A DNA stretch of 64,000 nucleotides, from assembly GCA_027943335.1 (NCBI GenBank), contig BSBK01006398.1:460501-524500 (forward strand), in the 5' to 3' direction. This stretch comes from Chamaecyparis obtusa. Taxonomy: Eukaryota > Streptophyta > Pinopsida > Cupressales > Cupressaceae. A program made the position numbers and the translations under genes. The notes beneath the pieces were generated by a model. The model was not told the DNA's origin, ran no database searches, and was given only the letters and a program-made list of their open reading frames with translations. Positions 48,437-62,029 of this stretch are shown here, one piece after another; position 1 is the stretch's first letter, and each line of letters starts with the position of its first letter.

Positions 48437-51400
48437 TGTCATGCCCATCAAAAAACACACTAAAAACACACCAATTTTTTTTTTAAATGATTAGTTAAGT
48501 CTAATTCAATGTTGCTGATTAATGGGGTAACCTTTGGCAACGTATCTCAAGACATCAATTAAACAATTTGTTATCCAAGATGGTCTCCAAGGACACTAGA
48601 ATACAGTCAAGACAAAGGGAACTTTAATTAAGACGGAGGGGATTGCCCTAAGTTCAATAGGGACTGAAAGATCGATTCGCGATTAGCAATTGGTATTGAC
48701 AACGAGGTCTAATCAAGAATTCTATCAGGATAACATAACCACTGCTTGTCTTAATGGAGTGACCCTTTACAAAAGACTTAACTAGAATTAAACTATTCAC
48801 AAACAGGACACCCTATCAAGTCATGTCTAGGATGCAATATAGGATCATATGTTAATGTGATGTTTTGTATCTGATTAATAGCTAGACAAGGTTCTTATCC
48901 AAATCATGAATTACCTTTGATGACATATACTGACTAAGGTTTACCAATGATATAAGATATCCTATCTATATAACTCAAGGGTTAAGCTGTATCAATAGCT
49001 CTTATATTAATTACATCTTAGGGAACCGGAACTATGATTAACTAAAACACTCAACTTATCAGATCTAAGAGAAAAACCTACCATCTTCCAATCCTACCCA
49101 TTCTGACCAAAAACTCTTTTACTTAATAATCCACTGATTACATAATTGTGTCTAACATATCAACAATAAGTCCAATCTAGAGTTACACTTAGACTAAGCA
49201 CGATATGCCAAGTGGGTTTACAAGCTAGGAGGTTTCGTTATTTGAATTTACGTACTTTTCATTGTTTAAGAAATCACAAAAGTTTCTAGGGTTAAAAGAA
49301 CGTTGTCAAGGATAATCTTTAGATAATGTCTTTATAAATATGGGTTATCAAATTCCATACGATCAAATTAATGTCGTCTTATTAATCAAAATAATAAGGA
49401 TGTGGTATTCGGATCCATAATATGATGGGTTATAACCTCTTATTATATAATGATTGAACTTATACAAGACTTGTCCAAGTGCACTAGTTCATTAATATGA
49501 TTATAAATTAATTATCAAATTTCTAATATCATTGGGTATTATATTCAATAATTAATAATAATTAAATAATAAATAAATATATTAATTAATAAATAATTAC
49601 TAAATGATACCAATTAAATCAAATATTAATTAATTATTAAATTATCATATATTTAATTAGTAATACCCAATATATTAAGTAATACTCCAATCAACTAAAA
49701 AAAACTAACAACTAAATTATACAAAATAAATCTCATAACAATATCCTATTGTTAATGCAAATTATTTACAAAATTTAAATTTATCTAAGCAGAATAATAT
49801 TCATCCTAACTAAACACTAATCTACCCATCTCCTAACATTCCCTACCTCCTAACCTATCCCTTCTACACATGTCCACACTTCACCCTATGCCTAGCTTCC
49901 TCCCCTAGACACATGTACTAGGAAACATGACAGCTAACATGATTGGGCGCACTTTTTAAGAGGGTTGAAAAGCCCACCAAAAAGTGGCGCCACTTTTGGG
50001 AGTAGGAAACAGATTTATATGCATTAGGAATCATATAATACCTTCCCCTCCATAACATATCAAACTAACATATAAATGAAGGTCTTTGGTTTCCTCCAAG
50101 ACAAAAGCAAGGGGAGGTGCGCCCTTCAAGGGATGGGTACATGTCAGACTTTCCAGCCAACCAAGTACGCATGGAAGAAGCCTTCACAAGATTTCATATG
50201 TCCTGACATCACTTATTGCTAAGTTATAAGGGCCAATGAAAGGAAAGTGTATAATTCTTTTATTAGATGATATTGTCTTAGCCAAAGACCAACGTAGGGG
50301 TTGATGAGACTAGAAAATTAATTATATAACCTTCCCTTTGTACATCACCTGCGCCTAGGAGAGGCCTTGGTGGGGTCCACTACAAGTGGGTGATGGAATT
50401 TTATAGTTTTTTTTTGTAAGGTTTATTTTAATCATTATAGAATTGATTTAAAATGTAGGTTAGTATAATAAACCTCATTAGCCTTTGTTGTTAAAAGGAG
50501 GAGGAGAATATTCTCTGTGGTAAGAGGATATTTTCCTCCTTCATACAAATTCCAGAGAGCTAAATGCTCAAACAACTTATTTTGAATGTCATTTTTTGCA
50601 ATAAGGCTAATATATCAACTTGATTTAAATTTGATAAAGTGTTTAATTTTAGAAGTGGATTTTTAGTTTCTTTTTAGATTATTCTAAAGATCTAAAATTT
50701 CATTTTTGATTGCATACTTAACTTAGATTTTTCTCACTCAAATAACAAGTCAAGAGCACAATATGTTGCATGGATACAAGGATATGAAACAGAGATTTAT
50801 TTACTATGGAATTCAATTCATTTACTTCAAATACAAGATTTAAAATATAATGAAAGCTCAATAATCTTTTCTTTTTCACAAGAACAAGATTTTGCCATAA
50901 CATGAATGAATCTTTTAACAAAATTTACATGCACTTTCTCACATTGCATTTCATCAACACTTGTTTTAATGCAAGACTTGGAGAGTGAATCTCCATCACA
51001 AAGTTCTCAAGCTCATGGATGACACAAGATCTCCTTTCAAGATTTCATACACAATACAAAGTACTCCAACATAAAAAAAAAAGATAACATCTCAAATCTT
51101 CACAAGGTTTAATCTCCAACCAAAAAGGCTTCATGGCTCCAAAATCCTGCAATAAAACAAAACACAAGAAACCCAAGACAACCATGGCACTCTCCTCCCT
51201 TCCATAGGCCCATTACATGGACCACCCCCGAGCAAGGGGAGTTCAAGCCAACGGGAAGACACACAAACAACATTACATATCCATTCACATATGCATTCTC
51301 TCAACACACACACAACCACAAAGATAAACTTCACATATACACAAGAGAGGCTCTTTAATGAAACTTTCACATACATGGCTTCCATAAGAGGCTCATTCTC

Positions 51401-53095
51401 AAGCCTTCAACAAGTGAGTGGGTTCTTGCTCAACCCAAAATCAAAACTCAAGTGCAAGTAATAAACACAAACACATGAAGAATCCACAAGCTCCAGAGAG
51501 CATGAAATCCACAACACTACACTACATACACTACCACAAGATGCATAAGCACTCCTCTTATTCATTCCATTCTAAAACCATATTGCATAGGAGAGAAGGA
51601 TTCACTAACCTTGCTGCAAGTAAAATGCATAATGAATGTGGAGTCCTCTTCTTCTTCAACCAAGCTCTAACTTTCTCCAAACTCCTAGTTGTCTCCAAAG
51701 TTGGAGAGTGGGTCCTTGGGGAGCCCAAAGCTAAACCTCCCTCTAAAATACCCTCTACACACTCTCCCATGCCCATGGAAGAGTTGGAAGGTTCCTATTG
51801 GGTGTTCTATCCAAGGTCTTCCATGAAAACTCTAGAAGGTGAGTGGGAAAGAGTGAATTGTAAGCTTTTGACTCAAGGGTACCTATGTGACTTAGGATTT
51901 TCGCCACTTTACAACATGTCACTTTTGGAGGGCTTCCCAAGGTGCTCCTAGGGTGTCCTATGGTCAAAAGGGTCCCTTACCCATAGGTATAACCCATGGA
52001 CCTTCCTTATTCATGCAAAATATCTCCCTAGGTGCCTATCTGACCCCTTAAAACCTCCCTACAAGGTGAACTTCGAAATTCAAAGTCCAAGAATTGGGAC
52101 CATCTCATGGGTGCACTTACCAAGCTTATGAAGAAGGTTGGGCCACCTAATACTAGGCTAGGAAGGTGACATGAATTCCTTCCATGTGGATCATTGCCAA
52201 CACATAAAACATTGCACATGTGTCGATTGACACCTCTACACATTACAATCACACTTGACAATATCTATTAACCAATTTTAATTACATAAAACATCTTACT
52301 CCCTAAATACACACAAACCTACATACATTACGAAATGAACATCACAACACAAGAAGGTCCTATATCCCATCGGGACGCGACCTTGGTGTCACAAACAGAT
52401 GTTGGCTTGACTCCCCCAAAACCATGGTTAGTACCTGCACTCATTAGACAAGCATTAGTAACTCTGGTAATGATAATAACATAATCAAGATGTGCAGAAC
52501 GACGTCACATTCAATTAACTTCTGAATAGTATATCCTCTATCTATTCATCCATTCATGACACAATAACGCAACATCATCTCCTAAGCTAACAATTCCAAA
52601 TTGCACAATCATTTCTAAGAAAATATATATTTAATCTCATATTCAAAAGTAATTCTTAACTGCATGTGCATTCTAACATCAATAAATCTAAATCTTGCTT
52701 TCCTACATGTTATCTTTTCGAATTAGGAACACATTCATAATTGCCCTAGCTATATAGCTCACATACTAATCACATAATTTTCAACGTGTCTATCATACAT
52801 AATTAAATAATCCAATTCATCATTTCAATGTCATAGCAATGTCTTGTGATTATAATCAGGATAAAATACCTTAATGTCATTGCTAGAATAAACACACATA
52901 TAGTCTAGAGTGTACTGAAAACATAATTGAAGAATCATTATAAGGGTCTCAATTCCTTAGTCTGTTGCATAAAAATAAAGTACCATGATGATTCTGAGTA
53001 AAGCCCACATATAAATTTAAGGAAAATTGCAAAAGACAATGAGAATTCTTACCAGAGTGTTTTTACCATGATGCGGAAAATGGAGGGGTCCTACA
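48437..53095 (-). repeat. 3' LTR of the LARD-type element
   Basis: 4659 bp, TG...CA. It includes an AT-rich foldback (49531-49671), an 18-bp palindrome AAAAGTGGCGCCACTTTT (49980-49997) and several short frames on both strands. The longest is 51418-51951 (177 codons, plus strand, antisense to the element), with no recognisable domain. Confidence 0.93.
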
Positions 53096-53107
53096 CCCTC
53101 CCCCCCT
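53096..53107 (-). other. Polypurine tract of the LARD-type element
   Basis: CCCTCCCCCCCT-type run reading AGGGGGGAGGG on the minus strand, directly adjoining the 3' LTR. This is the expected primer for plus-strand DNA synthesis. Confidence 0.88.
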
Positions 53108-56100
53108 AGGTCTCGACTTACTCCTGGAAGTCGCAAGGTTGTGCTATCACCCTCTAGTAACTCAGCTTGATCCACAGTCCTAACTTCCTGCATGTTAGCC
53201 TCTAGGGACAACTATGCTTTTTCCTCGTCCCAACAATATAACCATGTTTGTCACGCAAAGGTTAGTTGCAACCATCTTGTAACAATAATTAATTAAATTA
53301 TTTTCTAGTGCTCTTCTAATTTCCACAAGAAAGTACATAAGAACACAACTTAAACAAGTTTTAATGCCAGAATAGATGATGCACTTGAACTTTATATTAA
53401 CATTCAATAACAATTTGACTATATCTTGTTAGCATCTTTCATGTGTTTTTTAGAAATTTCCTACAATTTCAATCAAAATTTCCACAAAAACTTCTACCAT
53501 ACAATGACATATGACAACATTAGTGAGATTAATCACATAGATATTTTGGCAGGCTCTAGCATTCTCACAATCATGCCCTTTTTACCAAGGAAAAGTTTAA
53601 TATTACCAAAGATTCATTAACACAATGACATCATGATTACCACACATGGTACTGAAAATACAATTATTCATGCCACTTCTTAATTTTATATGACATCTCT
53701 CTAACCATGAGTAGATGCAAATCCACACAATCACACTGTAATCCACATCACCGGGAGTACACATTACAACAAAAGGCTCAGGAGCGGACATAGTCCAGTC
53801 CTCCGGGTATATACCATGATCTCATCTGTCTCAAAATCTGATATCTGTAATCCAATGATGCATATAACAATTCCTCCAAGGAATAATCACCACTCCTAGG
53901 TGGTAGTGAATACTAGCTGCATAACAGCTTCACATGTCTCATACTCAAGGGTTCCCTTATGTCTGCTTCCTCGCATACACTCACCAAGTCTACCATCTGT
54001 ATCCTTGGTGAGGGAATCACATTACTACATAGGACCAACATTCGAATAACAGCAAGAAAAATAGTTTAGCCACCAAAGTCATAAAAGAAAGTAAAATAAG
54101 TCTCCAAATTCAACAATAATATAAAATAAATTTCCGCAACAATAAATCATAGCATCAAGAATTCCCAACAATTGTGGCTAAACCTTCACAAGCAAAGATA
54201 ACAAATTGTTGGTCCGCACAAACAACCAAAAATCATCATGAAAAATGCACAACACATCACTGTGTGACCATAAATAGTCACCAACGAGGAAGAAGGGAAC
54301 ATCATCTGGCTGTCACAATAGCCCTTCATGTGGCGTCCCACATGTCATAAACAATAATAAAAAACATATGCTGATAATATATCATATGGTAATGTTCCTT
54401 GCCGATATGACACGCATAGGACACACTCCAAAAAGTGATACCTCCAGGGTCATCACTATAGCCAGAGGTATACATGGCTAGGGTCAACCCATACGCACTT
54501 CCACGTCCAACGACTGAGCATCCATGGGCGCCCCTCTACAAGCATGCAAGCGTCTCCCAATCGCTCTGCATCAAGTAGGAATACATAACATACATATACT
54601 GCGCCTTCACGTACTCATGTACGTGGCATCGTGTCCTCGAGCTCGGCTCGCTACCATCAGCAACACGGCATCATCACCTATCACTGTGTCGGAACATCAG
54701 TGGGCGTGGCATCGTACCTCATGCATCATGTCGGAACATGTGCAGTACGGAATACATCACAGCAGGGCATACACTTCCCGCCTCGTGCTGGATCTCAACG
54801 AATACAAGTGAAGCTATGAATCATCAATGTACTGCCCAATCTATCCAATAGAGTCTCACATCAGATACTGATACAATGCTCAACTGTGGGGATAAAGGAT
54901 AAACACACATGAACCTCATACTTGGGTTCATCAAAAGGGGAAGTAGTGAGTACATTCCTTGGTTCGTGGAAGCTGACATCGCTTCGTGCCGCTATAATGC
55001 AGACGCACTACCATAATAACCAAGAAACTTTGTGGCTGCTACCACCCCTACACATACTGAGTCATCATGGGGGAAACGGGGGATAGTGTCTCTTACACCA
55101 TTTCTCAAATAGTTGAGGTTCATGTCACCTCGTGCTGCCAGACATACACTACACATGCTACCCAAGAGACTCGAGTAGTGGAAGCTAAGGTCGCTTCGTG
55201 TTGCCTGACACACACCTTACGTGCTACCCCAGGAACGGGTAATAACACTACCCCAACACAAAATACCCCGCAAGCTATAACTCAGAAAGGTAACACACAT
55301 ACTGACAAGTATCAACGAATAGGGAATATGGTATCCCCATACCCCTAACAAGCAGATATCCCATGGGTGATGCTCACTCACATCCCTCCATGCAACACAA
55401 AACAAGCACTGGTTTCTTCACAACACCCATCACAAGCACTGGCACAGGTTCATTCACATTTACGAGGGATTACACAACATGAATCAAGACATATTTATAA
55501 AATGATTACAACTTTACCTTTTTATCATAATATCCTTAAACCCTCTAACATCAATGTTACACTTATCCTCATTCCTCATTTCCATATTTCATAGTGAGCT
55601 TAAAGGAAACTCACAACAGTTACATACCAAAGTCCTTTAATTGAACGTACAAATTTCATTTCTCCATTGTAAAAGAAAATTCACAATCACTACATAATAC
55701 ACAAGGAATATAACTTAATTTGCATAAGTTTCATGGTCTTCCAACACATTTACATCTCCTAAGATCAATAATTGAAACAAGGACAAATTTCAACATTCTA
55801 ATTAAGAAGCATTGTACCATTTGTTAATCGTGTCTACTCTATGCATTTACATTTTCAATTCTTAATAAGCTAGGTGCAAGCAATTTATCATCTGATGAGA
55901 GAACATTTTCAAATTTTAACAAAATGCCAATTACCTTAGAGAAAAAGTTAGCAAGTTATTAGGTAACAACTATCTAAAGTTTACATCAGCAAGTATTCAG
56001 AGGGAAAATCATGCCACATGGCAACGTCCCTTATACACAATGTTTAGTTACTAATTTACTTATTAAGTTGATAAGGTTATAACTAGGGTCTAAAGGTTAG

Positions 56101-57167
56101 TAACGTCCCATATTCAATCCATCATTTATTCGATTCCTATGGTTATCCATCACTTAGATAGTTCGGGTATTAGTATTTCAATTAATCCAATAATTGTCGA
56201 TGAGATAATTGCTTATATAAGACTAGGTTTGTTGTCATTAGACTCTGATTAAAATAATGATTCTCTTGATACGTAGGCAAACAATAATTAATTCTTCATA
56301 ATTTAATTTATAGTATCCAATGACTAATTGGATACATTAACGTTCTCCCACTAGCTAATATCCTATTTATCAATATTTGAAGTCTCGTATAGTTTGATTA
56401 GACCATATTGTATCTTTATTATGGGTACTATATAATTAACCATAGAACCATACTTGCCCATCTTTAAATTCGTAACATATCGATTCCCTATTTTACTTTA
56501 GTTTAGTAGCAATTTGTAGTATTATCATTTAAATAACTCTACCTTCCTCAATAATTTTTATTTTAATACCAAGAAATATATAAGGTTAATCCCATATTAC
56601 ACCTTTGTAGAGAAAGTAATGTTATTCTAATATCACCATTAGGCTTAACTAACTACTTGGCACGGATTAATCATTAGATGTCATTACATTAATAGTCCAC
56701 TTAATGTATAATAATACTTCGCTAAGTGGCGGATTAATGTTTACTTTATCAGGTCTACCAAGGCAACATGTGTATTGGTTTTGTATTTACCCCTTTTGGG
56801 ATTTTATTTTAATTAATTCTATTATTAAGAATTACTCAACTTCATAATTAATAATTTCTCCGTTAAATTCTCCTTGAATGACTAGTTGATTTTCCTTGCA
56901 TACTAACTGTATTTACTATAAAGCCCTAGACCCTAGGCAGGTAGCTTTTTAAACTATGGGTCTTAGGTAGGTGGTTATCTGAAAGGGCTCCTTGACCTCA
57001 CTGGAACTTTTTAGTTCATTCTTTTGCACCCTCTCGAGTTGAGGATATCGACATCCTCACCTACTTTCCTAATCATCTACCATATCTCAAAAGTACATTT
57101 TTACCATAACGTGGACACTTACCTCGCAAAGCGTAATGGCACATAGGTTCCTAGGGTTGAACCCAGT
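53108..57167 (-). mobile_element. Non-coding interior of the LARD-type element
   Basis: About 4.06 kb without a frame longer than about 95 codons in any of six frames and without known motifs. 53760-54060, 54300-54520 and 54960-55260 are recognisably related to window positions about 270-640, 890-1260 and 1650-1870. The GGAAGCTRAGGTCGCTTCGTG subrepeats lie near 54970 and 55180. The part nearest the PBS (about 55500-57160) is AT-rich and less conserved. Confidence 0.85.
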
Positions 57168-57179
57168 GCTCTGATACCA
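57168..57179 (-). other. Primer-binding site of the LARD-type element
   Basis: GCTCTGATACCA is the exact complement of TGGTATCAGAGC, the initiator-Met tRNA 3' end. It lies 2 bp from the 5' LTR edge. Confidence 0.93.
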
Positions 57180-57181
57180 AG

Positions 57182-60100
57182 TGTCATGCCCATCAAAAAA
57201 CACACTAAAAACACACCAATTTTTTTTTTAAATGATTAGTTAAGTCTAATTCAATGTTGCTGATTAATGGGGTAACCTTTGGCAACGTATCTCAAGACAT
57301 CAATTAAACAATTTGTTATCCAAGATGGTCTCCAAGGACACTAGAATACAGTCAAGACAAAGGGAACTTTAATTAAGACGGAGGGGATTGCCCTAAGTTC
57401 AATAGGGACTGAAAGATCGATTCGCGATTAGCAATTGGTATTGACAACGAGGTCTAATCAAGAATTCTATCAGGATAACATAACCACTGCTTGTCTTAAT
57501 GGAGTGACCCTTTACAAAAGACTTAACTAGAATTAAACTATTCACAAACAGGACACCCTATCAAGTCATGTCTAGGATGCAATATAGGATCATATGTTAA
57601 TGTGATGTTTTGTATCTGATTAATAGCTAGACAAGGTTCTTATCCAAATCATGAATTACCTTTGATGACATATACTGACTAAGGTTTACCAATGATATAA
57701 GATATCCTATCTATATAACTCAAGGGTTAAGCTGTATCAATAGCTCTTATATTAATTACATCTTAGGGAACCGGAACTATGATTAACTAAAACACTCAAC
57801 TTATCAGATCTAAGAGAAAAACCTACCATCTTCCAATCCTACCCATTCTGACCAAAAACTCTTTTACTTAATAATCCACTGATTACATAATTGTGTCTAA
57901 CATATCAACAATAAGTCCAATCTAGAGTTACACTTAGACTAAGCACGATATGCCAAGTGGGTTTACAAGCTAGGAGGTTTCGTTATTTGAATTTACGTAC
58001 TTTTCATTGTTTAAGAAATCACAAAAGTTTCTAGGGTTAAAAGAACGTTGTCAAGGATAATCTTTAGATAATGTCTTTATAAATATGGGTTATCAAATTC
58101 CATACGATCAAATTAATGTCGTCTTATTAATCAAAATAATAAGGATGTGGTATTCGGATCCATAATATGATGGGTTATAACCTCTTATTATATAATGATT
58201 GAACTTATACAAGACTTGTCCAAGTGCACTAGTTCATTAATATGATTATAAATTAATTATCAAATTTCTAATATCATTGGGTATTATATTCAATAATTAA
58301 TAATAATTAAATAATAAATAAATATATTAATTAATAAATAATTACTAAATGATACCAATTAAATCAAATATTAATTAATTATTAAATTATCATATATTTA
58401 ATTAGTAATACCCAATATATTAAGTAATACTCCAATCAACTAAAAAAAACTAACAACTAAATTATACAAAATAAATCTCATAACAATATCCTATTGTTAA
58501 TGCAAATTATTTACAAAATTTAAATTTATCTAAGCAGAATAATATTCATCCTAACTAAACACTAATCTACCCATCTCCTAACATTCCCTACCTCCTAACC
58601 TATCCCTTCTACACATGTCCACACTTCACCCTATGCCTAGCTTCCTCCCCTAGACACATGTACTAGGAAACATGACAGCTAACATGATTGGGCGCACTTT
58701 TTAAGAGGGTTGAAAAGCCCACCAAAAAGTGGCGCCACTTTTGGGAGTAGGAAACAGATTTATATGCATTAGGAATCATATAATACCTTCCCCTCCATAA
58801 CATATCAAACTAACATATAAATGAAGGTCTTTGGTTTCCTCCAAGACAAAAGCAAGGGGAGGTGCGCCCTTCAAGGGATGGGTACATGTCAGACTTTCCA
58901 GCCAACCAAGTACGCATGGAAGAAGCCTTCACAAGATTTCATATGTCCTGACATCACTTATTGCTAAGTTATAAGGGCCAATGAAAGGAAAGTGTATAAT
59001 TCTTTTATTAGATGATATTGTCTTAGCCAAAGACCAACGTAGGGGTTGATGAGACTAGAAAATTAATTATATAACCTTCCCTTTGTACATCACCTGCGCC
59101 TAGGAGAGGCCTTGGTGGGGTCCACTACAAGTGGGTGATGGAATTTTATAGTTTTTTTTTGTAAGGTTTATTTTAATCATTATAGAATTGATTTAAAATG
59201 TAGGTTAGTATAATAAACCTCATTAGCCTTTGTTGTTAAAAGGAGGAGGAGAATATTCTCTGTGGTAAGAGGATATTTTCCTCCTTCATACAAATTCCAG
59301 AGAGCTAAATGCTCAAACAACTTATTTTGAATGTCATTTTTTGCAATAAGGCTAATATATCAACTTGATTTAAATTTGATAAAGTGTTTAATTTTAGAAG
59401 TGGATTTTTAGTTTCTTTTTAGATTATTCTAAAGATCTAAAATTTCATTTTTGATTGCATACTTAACTTAGATTTTTCTCACTCAAATAACAAGTCAAGA
59501 GCACAATATGTTGCATGGATACAAGGATATGAAACAGAGATTTATTTACTATGGAATTCAATTCATTTACTTCAAATACAAGATTTAAAATATAATGAAA
59601 GCTCAATAATCTTTTCTTTTTCACAAGAACAAGATTTTGCCATAACATGAATGAATCTTTTAACAAAATTTACATGCACTTTCTCACATTGCATTTCATC
59701 AACACTTGTTTTAATGCAAGACTTGGAGAGTGAATCTCCATCACAAAGTTCTCAAGCTCATGGATGACACAAGATCTCCTTTCAAGATTTCATACACAAT
59801 ACAAAGTACTCCAACATAAAAAAAAAAGATAACATCTCAAATCTTCACAAGGTTTAATCTCCAACCAAAAAGGCTTCATGGCTCCAAAATCCTGCAATAA
59901 AACAAAACACAAGAAACCCAAGACAACCATGGCACTCTCCTCCCTTCCATAGGCCCATTACATGGACCACCCCCGAGCAAGGGGAGTTCAAGCCAACGGG
60001 AAGACACACAAACAACATTACATATCCATTCACATATGCATTCTCTCAACACACACACAACCACAAAGATAAACTTCACATATACACAAGAGAGGCTCTT

Positions 60101-61840
60101 TAATGAAACTTTCACATACATGGCTTCCATAAGAGGCTCATTCTCAAGCCTTCAACAAGTGAGTGGGTTCTTGCTCAACCCAAAATCAAAACTCAAGTGC
60201 AAGTAATAAACACAAACACATGAAGAATCCACAAGCTCCAGAGAGCATGAAATCCACAACACTACACTACATACACTACCACAAGATGCATAAGCACTCC
60301 TCTTATTCATTCCATTCTAAAACCATATTGCATAGGAGAGAAGGATTCACTAACCTTGCTGCAAGTAAAATGCATAATGAATGTGGAGTCCTCTTCTTCT
60401 TCAACCAAGCTCTAACTTTCTCCAAACTCCTAGTTGTCTCCAAAGTTGGAGAGTGGGTCCTTGGGGAGCCCAAAGCTAAACCTCCCTCTAAAATACCCTC
60501 TACACACTCTCCCATGCCCATGGAAGAGTTGGAAGGTTCCTATTGGGTGTTCTATCCAAGGTCTTCCATGAAAACTCTAGAAGGTGAGTGGGAAAGAGTG
60601 AATTGTAAGCTTTTGACTCAAGGGTACCTATGTGACTTAGGATTTTCGCCACTTTACAACATGTCACTTTTGGAGGGCTTCCCAAGGTGCTCCTAGGGTG
60701 TCCTATGGTCAAAAGGGTCCCTTACCCATAGGTATAACCCATGGACCTTCCTTATTCATGCAAAATATCTCCCTAGGTGCCTATCTGACCCCTTAAAACC
60801 TCCCTACAAGGTGAACTTCGAAATTCAAAGTCCAAGAATTGGGACCATCTCATGGGTGCACTTACCAAGCTTATGAAGAAGGTTGGGCCACCTAATACTA
60901 GGCTAGGAAGGTGACATGAATTCCTTCCATGTGGATCATTGCCAACACATAAAACATTGCACATGTGTCGATTGACACCTCTACACATTACAATCACACT
61001 TGACAATATCTATTAACCAATTTTAATTACATAAAACATCTTACTCCCTAAATACACACAAACCTACATACATTACGAAATGAACATCACAACACAAGAA
61101 GGTCCTATATCCCATCGGGACGCGACCTTGGTGTCACAAACAGATGTTGGCTTGACTCCCCCAAAACCATGGTTAGTACCTGCACTCATTAGACAAGCAT
61201 TAGTAACTCTGGTAATGATAATAACATAATCAAGATGTGCAGAACGACGTCACATTCAATTAACTTCTGAATAGTATATCCTCTATCTATTCATCCATTC
61301 ATGACACAATAACGCAACATCATCTCCTAAGCTAACAATTCCAAATTGCACAATCATTTCTAAGAAAATATATATTTAATCTCATATTCAAAAGTAATTC
61401 TTAACTGCATGTGCATTCTAACATCAATAAATCTAAATCTTGCTTTCCTACATGTTATCTTTTCGAATTAGGAACACATTCATAATTGCCCTAGCTATAT
61501 AGCTCACATACTAATCACATAATTTTCAACGTGTCTATCATACATAATTAAATAATCCAATTCATCATTTCAATGTCATAGCAATGTCTTGTGATTATAA
61601 TCAGGATAAAATACCTTAATGTCATTGCTAGAATAAACACACATATAGTCTAGAGTGTACTGAAAACATAATTGAAGAATCATTATAAGGGTCTCAATTC
61701 CTTAGTCTGTTGCATAAAAATAAAGTACCATGATGATTCTGAGTAAAGCCCACATATAAATTTAAGGAAAATTGCAAAAGACAATGAGAATTCTTACCAG
61801 AGTGTTTTTACCATGATGCGGAAAATGGAGGGGTCCTACA
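57182..61840 (-). repeat. 5' LTR of the LARD-type element
   Basis: Exact-length partner of 48437-53095, with no difference seen by eye. The promoter should lie within this copy, but I could not place it. Confidence 0.93.
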
Positions 61841-62029
61841 AAGATTCTTAAAATTTTGTCAAAACATCTATAATGATGTTATTTAAAATGTCTCCAAAGG
61901 AAAGGGCTTGATTATTTAATTTTTATGACTTATTAAATACTATTATTTTCAGAGTATAGGATGAGCTAGATTGAAAATTATTTTAAATCTTTGTGTGTTT
62001 GTTTGGTTCAAACCCTTCTTCTACATCAA
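61841..62029 (+). repeat. Right LTR of the non-autonomous element, resumed after the LARD
   Basis: It starts with the AAGAT duplication and continues TCTTAAAATTTTGT...CTCCAAAGGAAAGGGCTTGAT. It ends CAAACCCTTCTTCTACATCA, as the left LTR does at 45201. Confidence 0.88.

Larger units (their letters stand above)
48437..61840 (-). mobile_element. Intact LARD-type retroelement (4659-bp LTRs, non-coding interior)
   Basis: Two LTRs, 48437-53095 and 57182-61840, are exactly 4659 bp each. Every landmark I compared is displaced by exactly 8745 bp, and the translated frames inside them are identical. Both begin TGTCATGCCC and end GGGTCCTACA. AAGAT occurs at 48432-48436 and 61841-61845 as a perfect target duplication. 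A PBS (57168-57179) and PPT (53096-53107) place the 5' LTR at the right and transcription on the minus strand. The 4086-bp interior has no gag, protease, RT or integrase similarity. Known LARDs have LTRs of about 4.5 kb and a non-coding interior of about 3.5 kb and use proteins made by autonomous relatives. Total length is 13404 bp. Identical LTRs imply recent insertion. Confidence 0.93.
44244..62029 (+). mobile_element. Non-autonomous LTR element with enlarged right LTR, split by the LARD element
   Basis: The left LTR is 44244-45201. The internal region is about 45202-46319. The right LTR is 46320-48436, resumed at 61841-62029 after the 13.4-kb insertion. Both LTRs begin TGCAGKAACACCCT and end CAAACCCTTCYTCTACATCA. 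A PBS-like TGGTATTAGAGA (45205-45216) follows the left LTR. Only about 1.1 kb of internal sequence is present and it has no pol, so the element depended on other elements. Flanks AATTT and AATTA may be a decayed target duplication. Confidence 0.8.

Noticed and set aside
51418..51951. 177-codon ORF present twice (also 60163-60696) as a duplicated gene
   Set aside because: It is duplicated only because the LTR is. It is antisense to the element and has no recognisable domain or splice context.
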